In this document: one piece after another, positions 33,491 through 42,686 of the stretch
Position numbering within the stretch: position 1 is the first letter of the stretch
How the letters are laid out: the number at the start of each line of letters is the position of its first letter
From: JTS-RE37 sp041744575
GTDB lineage: Bacteria; Bacteroidota; Bacteroidia; Flavobacteriales; Flavobacteriaceae
Assembly: GCA_041744575.1 (NCBI GenBank)
Contig: JBGTKP010000056.1
Location: forward strand, 1 to 64,000
Direction: 5' to 3'
Length of the DNA: 64,000 nucleotides
The notes under the pieces: model-generated
Told to the model about the DNA's origin: nothing
The model's database searches: none
What the model saw: only the letters and a program-made list of their open reading frames with translations
Translations under genes and position numbers: made by a program

Positions 33491-34015
33491 ATGCAATCAA
33501 AAACACCGAGTGAATCGAGAACGGTGATGACTGATATGGTCCTTCCGAGTGAAACGAATCCTTTGAATAATTTGTTTGGTGGGGAACTGCTGGCAAGGAT
33601 GGACAGGGCAGCCAGTATTGCGGCGAGGAGGCATAGCAGGCGAATTACCGTCACTGCCTCTGTCAACCATGTGGCCTTTAACAGATCTGTGCCTCTGGGA
33701 AGCGTTGTCACAGTGGAAGCCTCAATTTCAAGAACTTTTACCACCTCTATGGAGGTGTATATCGATGTATGGATGGAAGACCGGGTTAGCGGGCAACGAA
33801 CCAAGGCCAATGAAGCGATTTATACCTTTGTGGCTGTAGATGACACAGGAAAGCCGACTGCCGTCCCGTCCATAAGCCCGGAATCGGTCCTTGAAAAAGA
33901 AAGATTTGACGGGGCTTTAAGACGCAAACAATTAAGCCTTGTTCTGGCGGGAAAGATGAAGCCGGCTGAGGCCACTGAATTAAGGGCCCTGTTTATGGAA
34001 AACCAGAACAGCTGA
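33491..34015 (+). CDS. Acyl-CoA thioesterase, hotdog fold (YciA/BACH-like)
   Basis: A 174-residue single hotdog-domain enzyme. The N-terminal MVLPSETNPLNNLFGGELLA carries the Asn and Asp-position motif of the YciA/ACOT branch; VTASVNHVAFNRSVPLGSVV and FTTSMEVYIDVWMED follow, and TKANEAIYTFVAVD ends the core. It hydrolyses acyl-CoA in the cytosol, and the chain length cannot be inferred. ATG at 33491 is chosen over a TTG six codons earlier. It ends 7 bp before the convergent EnvC-like gene. Confidence 0.88.
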   Translation: MQSKTPSESRTVMTDMVLPSETNPLNNLFGGELLARMDRAASIAARRHSRRITVTASVNHVAFNRSVPLGSVVTVEASISRTFTTSMEVYIDVWMEDRVSGQRTKANEAIYTFVAVDDTGKPTAVPSISPESVLEKERFDGALRRKQLSLVLAGKMKPAEATELRALFMENQNS

Positions 34016-34022
34016 AAGGGTC

Positions 34023-35252
34023 TTACAGTCTGTAAATCCATTCTTCGGGGTTAAGACGGGTGGCATCCTCGTACAGGTAAAATTTCAATTGGGTGAGGCC
34101 ATTCACCCTGTTCGTAAATATTTCTCCCAATTCTGTTTTTGCAGTTACACGGTCGCCTTTCTTTACATATAGGTTGGAAAGATTGTAATAGGTACTTATA
34201 TAATTGCCATGTTTTAATTGCACCCCCTTATTTCCTCCAGGGACAGCCAGGATGGCTATGACTTCTCCCTCGAAGACAGCCCTGGCCTTGGCACCCTGAT
34301 CAGTGGCGATAATCACCCCGTTACTCTGGTGCTTTATCCCCGGGTAAACGGCATCGGTATAAATTCCAAAACCCTGCTTTTTGATCCCTTTTTCCACAGG
34401 CCAGATCAATTTCCCTTTATTGGCGGAAAAATTGCTGGCCACAATGGCTGCCTCAGGTGTAAGTACAAATGTACTATTGTCTGCCCCGCTCTTTCCGGCA
34501 CTCTTATTTGAGGCGGCAATGGCGCTCCGTATCAAACGCTCTATTTGTTCATCAATTTTTTGCGCTTCTTTTTTCTTGGCGTTAATAGCCGTGGCGTAGT
34601 TGCTTTCGTTCTGACGGATGGTTTTTAAAAGCGCCTTCTGATCTCCTATTTCATTAACCATCTGATCTTTTGCTCCCTGATTCTGTGCAATCAACCGCTC
34701 CTTTTCCCGTCGTTGCGAGGTCAGGTCCTTATTCATTTGGGTCAGTGCGGTTGTTTTGAAGGTTACTTCTTCCCCCTGTTCCTTCCGATACTGCGTGTAC
34801 TGCTTCATATATTGAAACCTTTTGAAGGCCTGAAAAAAATTCTCCGAGGACAGCAAAAACAAAAGCCTGTTATTATGGGATGTGTTCTGATACGATTTGC
34901 GGATCATGTGCCCGTAGTCATTCTTAAGAATTTCAAGGTCTTCCCTTAGCTTTGTGATATTCCGGATATTGGCATTGATCTGCCTGTTGAGCAGGTTGGT
35001 TTGTTGATTGGTTACCCGGATAAGCTGTTGGCGTACATTGATCTTCTGATCAAGTCGCTCCATTTGATCAAGGACGGTGCCCTTTTGTTTTTTTTCAACA
35101 AAAAGCAATCGGTTGATTTCCTCAATTTCATGCTGCAATTGTTCCCGCTTGGCCTCAAGTGATTTCTGTTCATTCGTTTGGGCAAGCCCGGAAAAGCATA
35201 GTGGGTAAATCGCCATTATGCTATAAAGGCGATATTTTCTCAGGAAGTTCAT
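34023..35252 (-). CDS. EnvC-like murein hydrolase activator with degenerate LytM domain
   Basis: A 409-residue exported protein: signal peptide (residues 1-24, ending SGLAQT), a long coiled coil (about 25-250, rich in Glu, Lys and Gln) and a C-terminal LytM/peptidase M23 domain (about 285-409). The zinc ligands of active M23 enzymes are gone: the HxGxD stretch reads SNGVII, the downstream loop reads YYNLSN instead of an AHLS-type motif, and the final HxH region reads LKFYL. This matches EnvC/NlpD-type activators that switch on amidases at the division site. It is the last gene of the flippase-dut-TPR-DUF4292 operon. Confidence 0.88.
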   Translation of the reverse strand: MNFLRKYRLYSIMAIYPLCFSGLAQTNEQKSLEAKREQLQHEIEEINRLLFVEKKQKGTVLDQMERLDQKINVRQQLIRVTNQQTNLLNRQINANIRNITKLREDLEILKNDYGHMIRKSYQNTSHNNRLLFLLSSENFFQAFKRFQYMKQYTQYRKEQGEEVTFKTTALTQMNKDLTSQRREKERLIAQNQGAKDQMVNEIGDQKALLKTIRQNESNYATAINAKKKEAQKIDEQIERLIRSAIAASNKSAGKSGADNSTFVLTPEAAIVASNFSANKGKLIWPVEKGIKKQGFGIYTDAVYPGIKHQSNGVIIATDQGAKARAVFEGEVIAILAVPGGNKGVQLKHGNYISTYYNLSNLYVKKGDRVTAKTELGEIFTNRVNGLTQLKFYLYEDATRLNPEEWIYRL

Positions 35253-35254
35253 CC

Positions 35255-36040
35255 CTATTTGATTGTTATTTCTTCACATCCGTCAGGCAGCTCATAAGGA
35301 AAATTAAGTATCTTGTTAAACTCCATATTGCGGTACTCAATTTTAATACGGGTCTGCTTTTCATTTTCCGCAGCAAGGATACTGATAGTGCCTGGTAACA
35401 ATTGAAAATCTTTCCCTCCGTAATCCTCATAACTTATTTGCAGAAGTCTCTTGTTCTCCGGCTGGGAAAGCATGGCGGTTTGTACTTTGTAAGTTCGGGG
35501 CTCAATACGGAAGAGCATTTTGAAAAGTGCCGATACATTCCTCGGTTTCAGCTCATAGGTGCCGGCATTGGGTTCCATATCAAACTTCTCTTCCCTGAGA
35601 TCCACCAAAGCCTGGCCTAATAGCAAATTCTGAACTTTCTCAAAATTGAGGTCAGTTCCCAGCAAATGACTCAGATACGTAAAATCTCCGTCAAAACATT
35701 CATTCTGCAGTTTATTGTAAAAGGAAACCCTCTCCGGGGTAATATAGGCCTTGACGACGCCAAGCGGCGCACTCATCCAGATGACCTTATCCTTTTCCAT
35801 CCTCAGGCTCACCCCGACACTTTGTTCTGATTCCCCATCAGAGTAGTCTACTTTCACTCTTCCGCTAATCGTCTTGAATTCCGGGGCGTTCCTATAGTGG
35901 TTCCGGATGACGGTCCTTACGGGAAGGGAGGCGTCAATTCCCGAATCCGAAGCAATTTTACCTGATTTACATGAAGTTGCAAGCACGACAAACAATAATA
36001 ACCCTAACCACCGACTTCCAAAATTTCTATCCTTCAACAT
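35255..36040 (-). CDS. DUF4292 lipoprotein
   Basis: A 261-residue lipoprotein with lipobox ATSC after a hydrophobic segment (WLGLLLFVVLATSCKSGK). The rest follows the DUF4292 pattern of Bacteroidota (FKTISGRVKVDYSDGE, VIWMSAPLGVVKAYITPERV, FYNKLQNECFDGDFTYLSHL, LQISYEDY), with an expected LolA/LolB-like half-barrel. A role in lipid or lipoprotein handling is guessed from the fold only. It lies 2 bp upstream of the envC-like gene and 4 bp after the TPR gene, clearly one operon. Confidence 0.85.
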   Translation of the reverse strand: MLKDRNFGSRWLGLLLFVVLATSCKSGKIASDSGIDASLPVRTVIRNHYRNAPEFKTISGRVKVDYSDGESEQSVGVSLRMEKDKVIWMSAPLGVVKAYITPERVSFYNKLQNECFDGDFTYLSHLLGTDLNFEKVQNLLLGQALVDLREEKFDMEPNAGTYELKPRNVSALFKMLFRIEPRTYKVQTAMLSQPENKRLLQISYEDYGGKDFQLLPGTISILAAENEKQTRIKIEYRNMEFNKILNFPYELPDGCEEITIK

Positions 36041-36044
36041 CCTT

Positions 36045-36962
36045 CTAAGAACCGGTTTTTATTTTGCTAAGATACATATTTGCCCTTGATGTGTCTCCTA
36101 GCGCTTTGTATGCAACGGACAATTCCCTGTAGATATTGTTCGCAAGATCAATGTCATCCAGAAGGAATTCCAGGGCTGATTCTAGTTGCTCAACAGCCTG
36201 CCGGGGCTTTGCATTCCTGGACAATGAAAGGCCATAGGCGTAATAAAAATAGGGTATTGACGGAAAATCTTCGGCTGCCTCGGCTGCTGCGGTCTCAAGA
36301 GTTCCATAATCTTCTGCTGAGATGAGATCAGCAAGGCGTGCCCTGTAGACCTCCATCGGATTCTCATTGATCGGAACCTCAGAAACCACATTACCGCCCT
36401 GCTGTGTATTTTGACTGGTGAGGGAATCGCTGATTCTCTTGGTCAAATCTCTGGCAAATGGCTGCCCGGTGAGTCCTTTTGCCACTTCAAGCGCCTTTTC
36501 ATACTCTCCGTTATAGAAGTATAAGGAAGCAAGGTTTTCGCGAAGCATTGCATTGTCATAGGGAATTTTCTGCCTCACGGATTCGAGGGTAGTGCCCTGC
36601 TTGCGAAGAATCTCCATAAGGGTCTGAAGGTACCACTTGTTCTCCGGCGAGGCATCCAGAGCTTCTATAGCGTATTCCTGAGCTGCCAGCAATTGCCCTT
36701 CTTCCTGATATGCCTTGGCCAGCTCAAAATCAACAACCGGATCATCTTTATCCAGTTCTTTACATTCAAGGAATAACACAATGGCCTTATCATGGTTTTC
36801 AATTCCCTTTTGTTTCAGTCCCTCAAAAAATTTTTCCTGGAATTCATCCGTATAATCTTCGGTAAAAAGATCCGCAGCCCCTTCTTCCTGGCCATAACTC
36901 ACACCTGAGGTGAACATCCACCCGGAACATAGCAGTGCAAAAACATATCCAATCCGCATCAA
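36045..36962 (-). CDS. Exported tetratricopeptide-repeat protein
   Basis: A 305-residue protein with signal peptide (MMRIGYVFALLCSGWMFTSG ... YGQ). The mature protein is helical with TPR repeats at about 55-85 (NHDKAIVLFLECKELDKDDP), 80-110, 145-165 and 225-300 (RQAVEQLESALEFLLDD, RELSVAYKALGDTSRANMYL). TPRs usually provide protein-binding scaffolds. It sits between dut and DUF4292 in a conserved flavobacterial envelope operon, so a periplasmic partner is likely. No specific function can be assigned. Confidence 0.82.
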   Translation of the reverse strand: MMRIGYVFALLCSGWMFTSGVSYGQEEGAADLFTEDYTDEFQEKFFEGLKQKGIENHDKAIVLFLECKELDKDDPVVDFELAKAYQEEGQLLAAQEYAIEALDASPENKWYLQTLMEILRKQGTTLESVRQKIPYDNAMLRENLASLYFYNGEYEKALEVAKGLTGQPFARDLTKRISDSLTSQNTQQGGNVVSEVPINENPMEVYRARLADLISAEDYGTLETAAAEAAEDFPSIPYFYYAYGLSLSRNAKPRQAVEQLESALEFLLDDIDLANNIYRELSVAYKALGDTSRANMYLSKIKTGS

Positions 36963-36992
36963 CCTTATTTAAGATGTTGTTCTCTTTCAACC

Positions 36993-37424
36993 CTATCCAC
37001 CGGTACTCCCAAATCCACCCTTCCCTCTTTCACTGTCAGTCAGGACTTCAGTTTCAATCCATTCAGCCCTTTCATGCCTGGCAATGATAAGTTGTGCAAT
37101 ACGTTCCCCTGCTGCAATTCGGAAATCCCTGTCAGAAAGATTAACAAGAATCACACCAATTTCACCTCTATAATCGGCATCAATGGTGCCTGGGGTGTTT
37201 AATACGGTAATGCCGTGTTTTAGCGCAAGTCCGCTGCGGGGTCGTACCTGAGCCTCATACCCGACAGGGATTTCAAGATATATACCTGTTGGTATCAAAA
37301 TACGACTTAAGGGAGCCAAAATCACCGGATCCGTGATGCATGCCCTTAAATCGACTCCTGCCGAGGCCGGAGTGGCATATTCCGGTAAGGGGTATCCGGA
37401 CCTATTGATAATACCAATTTTCAT
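36993..37424 (-). CDS. dut: dUTP diphosphatase
   Basis: A 143-residue trimeric dUTPase. The five motifs are visible: SAGVDLRAC (1), PRSGLALKHG (2), PGTIDADYRGEIGVIL (3), RIAQLI (4) and the C-terminal GGFGSTGG arm (5). It hydrolyses dUTP to dUMP and pyrophosphate, keeping uracil out of DNA and feeding dTMP synthesis. Its ATG overlaps the flippase stop by 4 bases (translational coupling). Confidence 0.95.
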   Translation of the reverse strand: MKIGIINRSGYPLPEYATPASAGVDLRACITDPVILAPLSRILIPTGIYLEIPVGYEAQVRPRSGLALKHGITVLNTPGTIDADYRGEIGVILVNLSDRDFRIAAGERIAQLIIARHERAEWIETEVLTDSERGKGGFGSTGG

Positions 37425-38881
37425 TTTCTAATAAATATTTGCCGCAACCGTTCATGCTCGAGACGGTATACGATCCCTAAAAATACTAAAAGTAAAAGCC
37501 CGCCAATGATCAAATTTCTGTTAAATACATAAAATGAGAGGGCAGAGAACGCAATGGAAATGGTCAAATAAAATACTATTTTTCTGAAGTTGTAAGGGAT
37601 GGGGTAGTAGCGTCTTCCGAAATAGTAGGAGAGCGACATCATGCTCCCATAGGCGGCAAGGGTTGCCAATGCAGAGGCGTAATAGCCAATTTTGGGGATA
37701 AAGAAATAATTGATTGCGATTGTCAGGATGGCTCCAAAGGTAGAAATATAGGCGCCGAACCTGGTCCGGTCTGTAACCTTATACCAAACCGAGAGGTTAT
37801 GATAAATCCCGAGGCAGAAACTGGCGAGAATGATAATTGGCACAACCGGCATCGCCTCCCAATAAACAGAATTCCTCACAAAAAGGACCTTCAGCACATC
37901 AGAGAATACAATGACTGCCAGTAATATCACACTCCCCAAAACCACAAAGTAATTGGTAATCTGCGCATATGCTTTCTGAGGGTTTTCGGTTGTGGCGTGG
38001 CTAAAAAAGAAGGGCTCAATGCCCAATCGAAAAGCGGTGGCAAATAAGGTCATAAACAAGGCAAGCTTGTAGCATGCGGAATATTTCCCCATTTCGCTTT
38101 TGGCGATATCTTCCGGCAGGAGTTCTGCCAGCATGACCCGGTCAAACACTTCATTTATCGTGAAGGCAATCCCTGCAATCATTACCGGGAATCCATAACC
38201 CAGCATTTTTCGCAAAAGGCGGCCTTCAAATACAAAAGGCGTCTTAGCGTAATATTTCCACATGATCAGGAGGGTAATCCCACTGGCAATACCATTGGCT
38301 ATCAAGATGTAGGAGATCTCAAAATCTGAGACGTAGATAAGCCGTAACATGCTCTCGGGATGCTCCCGAACGAATGACGGGAGGATGAAAAGCAGGAAAA
38401 GGTTCAAACCGAGGTTCAGGGCTACATTGGCACATTTGATAATAGCATACCGGATCGGATTTTCCATCGCCCTCATAGTTGCAAATGGAATAATCGTCAG
38501 GGCATCGAGGGCAAGGATAACAATAACATATCCGATAAATACAGGATCTATATTTAGCAGTTCGGCAAGGCCTTTCCGGAAAGTGAATGCCACAATTGCA
38601 AAAACAAGAGTTGAGACGGCAATGGATATCAATGATGTCGAGGTAACCTTTTCCTTATTTCCTTCCGAATGATAAAACCGGAAAAAGGCAGTTTCCATTC
38701 CATAGGCGAGGATGACATTAAAAATGGCGAACCAGGAATATATTAGATTGACTTCCCCGTAGGCTTCCGGGAGCATCACTTTTGTGTAGAGGGGGACCAG
38801 AATAAAAGACAGCATACGCGGCAGTACCGTAGCCAGGCCATAAATAAACGTTTGTTTAAAAAGTTTTTGAAAAAGGCCCAA
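37421..38881 (-). CDS. Polysaccharide flippase (MOP/Wzx-like)
   Basis: A 486-residue polytopic protein with about 14 predicted helices and the RfbX/Wzx-type N-terminus (FKQTFIYGLATVLPRMLSFILV, LYTKVMLPEAYGEVNLIYSW). Members move undecaprenyl-linked sugars or lipid II across the inner membrane. As the first gene of a conserved envelope operon (with dut, TPR, DUF4292 and EnvC-like), a peptidoglycan or cell-envelope glycan role is more likely than the exopolysaccharide one of the second flippase at 61780; that is inference from context. Confidence 0.85.
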   Translation of the reverse strand: MGLFQKLFKQTFIYGLATVLPRMLSFILVPLYTKVMLPEAYGEVNLIYSWFAIFNVILAYGMETAFFRFYHSEGNKEKVTSTSLISIAVSTLVFAIVAFTFRKGLAELLNIDPVFIGYVIVILALDALTIIPFATMRAMENPIRYAIIKCANVALNLGLNLFLLFILPSFVREHPESMLRLIYVSDFEISYILIANGIASGITLLIMWKYYAKTPFVFEGRLLRKMLGYGFPVMIAGIAFTINEVFDRVMLAELLPEDIAKSEMGKYSACYKLALFMTLFATAFRLGIEPFFFSHATTENPQKAYAQITNYFVVLGSVILLAVIVFSDVLKVLFVRNSVYWEAMPVVPIIILASFCLGIYHNLSVWYKVTDRTRFGAYISTFGAILTIAINYFFIPKIGYYASALATLAAYGSMMSLSYYFGRRYYPIPYNFRKIVFYLTISIAFSALSFYVFNRNLIIGGLLLLVFLGIVYRLEHERLRQIFIRK

Positions 38882-38935
38882 TAATGTGTGGTTTCGAAGG
38901 TATTAAATGTAGGTATTCTAACCCTGCAAACAAAG

Positions 38936-39436
38936 TCAGTTCTCTGGTCTGCCGGGATAGATGCGGCCTGTTACCTCTTTGACGCCCTTAATTTTAGCAT
39001 ACTTTACCTTGTCCTTCTCCAGATAACTCAGTATCGCCTCGTCAGCCTTTAAAACAAAGGGAAATACCCCGTCATTTAGCTTCTTTGGTGGCTGATTCCC
39101 GACTTCCTTTGTCGGATCGCGGTGCATGACCATATCAGTTCCGGTGGTGCCAGGAAAGGTAGCAATGGCCATCATACCCCTGCCATCCATGTCCATGCTT
39201 ACAGCCGCCATCTGTCCGCGAAAATAAATGTTTTGTAGTTCCACCTCATCAGCGGCCATTTCGCTAAGACTGATCTTAACAAGTGTTCCTGAAGCAGACT
39301 CCTCTCTGCCGGCTGTCCATGGTTCAACGGTAGCCTCTCCATACACAAAGGGGGTATTCGTCTCCAATTTCTTTTGGGGGGAACATCCGGCAAGGACGGA
39401 TGTCAGGATAAGTATAATGAAAACTGCATTCCTCAT
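38936..39436 (-). CDS. Lipoprotein of unknown function
   Basis: A 166-residue protein from the ATG at 39436: MRNAVFIILILTSVLAGCSP gives a signal peptide with lipobox LAGC. The mature part is beta-rich (GTLVKISLSEMAADEVELQN, IYFRGQMAAVSM). The open frame upstream to 39547 has no signal-like start. I recognise no family with certainty. It lies downstream of atpG by 145 bp on the same strand and may be its own unit. Confidence 0.75.
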   Translation of the reverse strand: MRNAVFIILILTSVLAGCSPQKKLETNTPFVYGEATVEPWTAGREESASGTLVKISLSEMAADEVELQNIYFRGQMAAVSMDMDGRGMMAIATFPGTTGTDMVMHRDPTKEVGNQPPKKLNDGVFPFVLKADEAILSYLEKDKVKYAKIKGVKEVTGRIYPGRPEN

Positions 39437-39581
39437 AGTGTATGCGGTATCAGCATCTGATAAAGATATAAAATCAAAGGTTGTATCAGCCCAGAGAAGA
39501 TGCATTATATGCACTGATCTGTGACTTGTCTGTGGACCTGCGGACATCGTCCTCTATGTCGTTTCCTCTCCGGTAATAATA

Positions 39582-40442
39582 TTACCCTTTCAGGGCTTCG
39601 GCACCGCCGACTATTTCCAGGATTTCATTGGTAATGGCGGCCTGTCTGGCCTTATTATAAGTCAGCTTCAACTGATCCCTCATTTCCTTGGCATTATCCG
39701 TAGCTTTGTGCATGGCGGTCATCCGGGCTCCGTGTTCACTGGCAAAAGAATCCCGTATGGCTTTGAAAAGTTGCGTTTTCAGCATTTTTGGAATCAGCTG
39801 TTCTACGATTTCGGACTTGGAAGGCTCAAATATATAGTCTGTAGATAAAGGTTTCTCTCCAACTATCGGCGCTATAGGTAAAAACTGTTCCGTCATGACC
39901 AGTTGTGTTGCCGCATTCTTGAACTTATTGTAAATAATGTCGATTCTATCATATGCCCCCGAAGCGAAAAGCTCCATGAGACTTTCTGCAATGTGGGCCA
40001 CATGGTCAAAAGTGAGATCTTCAAACACCCCGCTCTGATTCGATATAATCCTACATCTTTTACCAAGCATATCATTGGCCTTTTTGCCGATAGCCATAAA
40101 ATCTACTTCCTTCCCGGCGTATTCCTCCTTTGACAGGGAGATGCCATGCTTGATAATGTTGGTATTAAATGCTCCGCACAGGCCACGGTTGGAGGTAATG
40201 GCCACTAAAAGCACCTTTCGAACCTCTCTGGTGTCGGAATACCGGCTCCCCGAATCCGCATCAAGACTGGCACTCAGGTTTTGAAGCAATTCTGTGAGTT
40301 TATCTGCATAGGGGCGCATGGCGGTAATTGCATCCTGGGCCTTCTTTAGCTTGGCGGCTGACACCATTTTCATAGCGCTGGTAATTTGCATGGTAGAAGA
40401 TACCGATGCAATCCTGTTTCGAATTTCTTTAAGGTTTGCCAT
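39582..40442 (-). CDS. atpG: ATP synthase F1 subunit gamma
   Basis: A 286-residue central stalk subunit. The N-terminal helix (LKEIRNRIASVSSTMQITSA, MKMVSAAKLKKAQDAI) and C-terminal helix (MTAMHKATDNAKEMRDQLKL, TYNKARQAAITNEILEIVGG) form the rotor coiled coil, and SNRGLCGAFNTNI is the family core motif. Last gene of the atpBEFHAG cluster. atpD and atpC are not next, as is usual in Bacteroidota, where they form a second locus. Confidence 0.95.
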   Translation of the reverse strand: MANLKEIRNRIASVSSTMQITSAMKMVSAAKLKKAQDAITAMRPYADKLTELLQNLSASLDADSGSRYSDTREVRKVLLVAITSNRGLCGAFNTNIIKHGISLSKEEYAGKEVDFMAIGKKANDMLGKRCRIISNQSGVFEDLTFDHVAHIAESLMELFASGAYDRIDIIYNKFKNAATQLVMTEQFLPIAPIVGEKPLSTDYIFEPSKSEIVEQLIPKMLKTQLFKAIRDSFASEHGARMTAMHKATDNAKEMRDQLKLTYNKARQAAITNEILEIVGGAEALKG

Positions 40443-40517
40443 AAGCTTTACTTGGACTCCGTAAAGGAGCGTTCAGATATAACCATTCCAGGGCCGGCCC
40501 CTTTATATTGGATGTTA

Positions 40518-42095
40518 TTATTTATACTTTGCAGACATTTCCCTGCATACAGAAGTCAGTGTATCGGTGACCTCGTCAGTTAGTTTTCCTGCTTTGAGTT
40601 CTTCCAGTATCGTCCTGTGCTTCGCATTCAGGAATTCCAGGTAGTCCTTCTCAAATTCCTTTACTTTATTGACCGGGACATCGCGCAGCAGGTTCTTGGA
40701 ACCCGCATAGATAATGGCAACCTGGTCTTCGACAGTGAACGGGTCATTTTGAGCCTGCTTCAATATTTCCACATTTCGTCTGCCCTTTTCAATGACATTT
40801 AATGTTGCTGCATCCAGGTCCGATCCAAATTTTGAAAAAGCCTCAAGTTCACGAAACTGTGCCTGGTCCAGCTTCAGGGTCCCTGCCACTTTCTTCATCG
40901 ACTTGATTTGAGCATTACCCCCCACCCGGGAAACTGAGATCCCGACATTGATAGCAGGGCGAACCCCCTTATTAAAAAGATCCTGTTCCAGGAATATCTG
41001 CCCATCTGTAATAGAAATGACATTGGTAGGTATATAGGCGGATACGTCTCCAGCCTGTGTTTCAATGATCGGCAGCGCCGTCAGAGACCCTCCGCCTTTT
41101 ACAATGAGCTTGAGCGGGGCAGGCAGGTCATTCATGTTCTTGGCAATCTGATCATCGGAAATGATTTTGGCGGCTCTTTCCAGTAAACGGGAATGCAGAT
41201 AAAAAACGTCTCCCGGGTAAGCTTCTCTTCCAGGAGGCCTTCTTAACAGCAGGGAAACTTCCCTGTAAGCTACTGCCTGTTTGGAAAGATCGTCATAGAT
41301 GATTAGCGCGGGTCTTCCGGTATCCCTGAAATACTCCCCAATGGCCGCTCCGGCAAACGGAGCATACACCTGCATAGGAGCCGGGTCGGAAGCGTTGGCA
41401 GCAACGATGATCGTGTAGGCCAGGGCTCCTTTATCTTCCAGGTTCTTAGCGATAGCTGCCACTGTGGATGCCTTTTGGCCAATGGCAACGTAAATACAGT
41501 ATACAGGCTTCCCCGCATCATAAAATTCCTTCTGGTTCAGGATGGTGTCGATACAAACGGTCGTTTTTCCTGTCTGGCGGTCCCCAATAACAAGTTCCCG
41601 TTGACCCCTTCCGATAGGGATCATCGCATCAATTGCCTTAACACCAGTTTGCAGGGGTTCGTTCACCGGTTGCCTGAAAATAACACCCGGAGCTTTGCGT
41701 TCGATGGGCATTTCAAAAAGATCGCCTGTAATGGCCCCTTTTCCATCAATCGGGTTCCCGAGCGTATCCACTACACGACCCACTATTCCTTCGCCAACGT
41801 TGATCGAGGCAATTCGCTGGGTTCTCATTACGGTTGCCCCTTCCATGATCTCATAGGAAGGTCCCAATAATACGACCCCCACGTTATCTTCCTCCAGGTT
41901 TAGAACAATACCCTCCAGGCCCCCTTCAAAGGCCACTAATTCTCCGTATTGCGCATTCTCAAGACCGTAAACACGGGCTATCCCGTCTCCAACCTGCAAT
42001 ACGGTTCCCACTTCGTCAAGGGTCGCCGTAGCATCAAATCCCGAAAGTTGTTTCTTTAAAATTGCTGATACTTCAGCGGCTTTTACTCCTGCCAT
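40518..42095 (-). CDS. atpA: ATP synthase F1 subunit alpha
   Basis: A 525-residue subunit with the P-loop GDRQTGKTTVCID, regulatory-site motifs and the conserved DDLSKQAVAYREVSLLLRRP, PGREAYPGDVFYLHSRLLER and SRVGGNAQIKSMKKVAGTLK segments. It begins MAGVKAAEVSAILKKQL, the delta-binding helix. It alternates with beta in the F1 head; the beta gene is not in the window. Confidence 0.98.
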   Translation of the reverse strand: MAGVKAAEVSAILKKQLSGFDATATLDEVGTVLQVGDGIARVYGLENAQYGELVAFEGGLEGIVLNLEEDNVGVVLLGPSYEIMEGATVMRTQRIASINVGEGIVGRVVDTLGNPIDGKGAITGDLFEMPIERKAPGVIFRQPVNEPLQTGVKAIDAMIPIGRGQRELVIGDRQTGKTTVCIDTILNQKEFYDAGKPVYCIYVAIGQKASTVAAIAKNLEDKGALAYTIIVAANASDPAPMQVYAPFAGAAIGEYFRDTGRPALIIYDDLSKQAVAYREVSLLLRRPPGREAYPGDVFYLHSRLLERAAKIISDDQIAKNMNDLPAPLKLIVKGGGSLTALPIIETQAGDVSAYIPTNVISITDGQIFLEQDLFNKGVRPAINVGISVSRVGGNAQIKSMKKVAGTLKLDQAQFRELEAFSKFGSDLDAATLNVIEKGRRNVEILKQAQNDPFTVEDQVAIIYAGSKNLLRDVPVNKVKEFEKDYLEFLNAKHRTILEELKAGKLTDEVTDTLTSVCREMSAKYK

Positions 42096-42146
42096 TTTAG
42101 TTTTGTTGTAAGACGAAAAGCGAAATCCCGCTTTCGCAATTGATAC

Positions 42147-42686
42147 TTATAATGTATTTGTGAATTCAGTTTTCAACCTGTTCAATTTATTGGCGATACT
42201 GGCATCATACTGCAAATCCCCAATGCGTAACACAAAACCGCCAATGATACTTTCATCAATCCTATTTTCTATTGTTACTTCTTTCCCTGTTAAATCCCTC
42301 ACCTTGTTCAGAAGTTTTTGTTCCAGATCCCTTGTCAGCGGAAGTGCCGTAGTCACCAGGGCCACACCAGCTCCCTTCAGATCTTCATTCAGGATCAGGT
42401 ATTTGAGAGCCACTTCATTCAGTATTGGAATTCTTTTGTTATCGACGAGTAGGGCTATAAGGCCTTCTGAGATCTCATGTATATTGCTGAAGATCGAGAG
42501 TAATGCCTCTTTTTTGGTCACTCCCTTAATGACCGGACTGCCGAGCATGTTTCGAAGCGCTTTGCTCTCAGCGATAGTGGCTACCACTTTTCGCATGTCC
42601 TGTTCTACCTTCTCCGTGACCTTGCGATCAATGGCCAGGTCAAGGACTGCTCTGGCATATCTCAGTGCCGCTCGTGATTCGGTCAT
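42147..42686 (-). CDS. atpH: ATP synthase F1 subunit delta
   Basis: A 179-residue OSCP-type subunit. The helical N-terminal domain (AALRYARAVLDLAI, MLGSPVIKGVTKKEALLSIF) is followed by the C-terminal LPLTRDLEQKLLNKVRDLTG and IIGGFVLRIGDLQYDASI motifs. It attaches the peripheral stalk to F1. Its ATG overlaps the atpF stop by 4 bases. Confidence 0.94.
   Translation of the reverse strand: MTESRAALRYARAVLDLAIDRKVTEKVEQDMRKVVATIAESKALRNMLGSPVIKGVTKKEALLSIFSNIHEISEGLIALLVDNKRIPILNEVALKYLILNEDLKGAGVALVTTALPLTRDLEQKLLNKVRDLTGKEVTIENRIDESIIGGFVLRIGDLQYDASIANKLNRLKTEFTNTL

Noticed and set aside
34023..35252. Calling the LytM protein an active endopeptidase
   Set aside because: All recognisable M23 zinc-ligand positions are substituted, so it fits an activator, not an enzyme.
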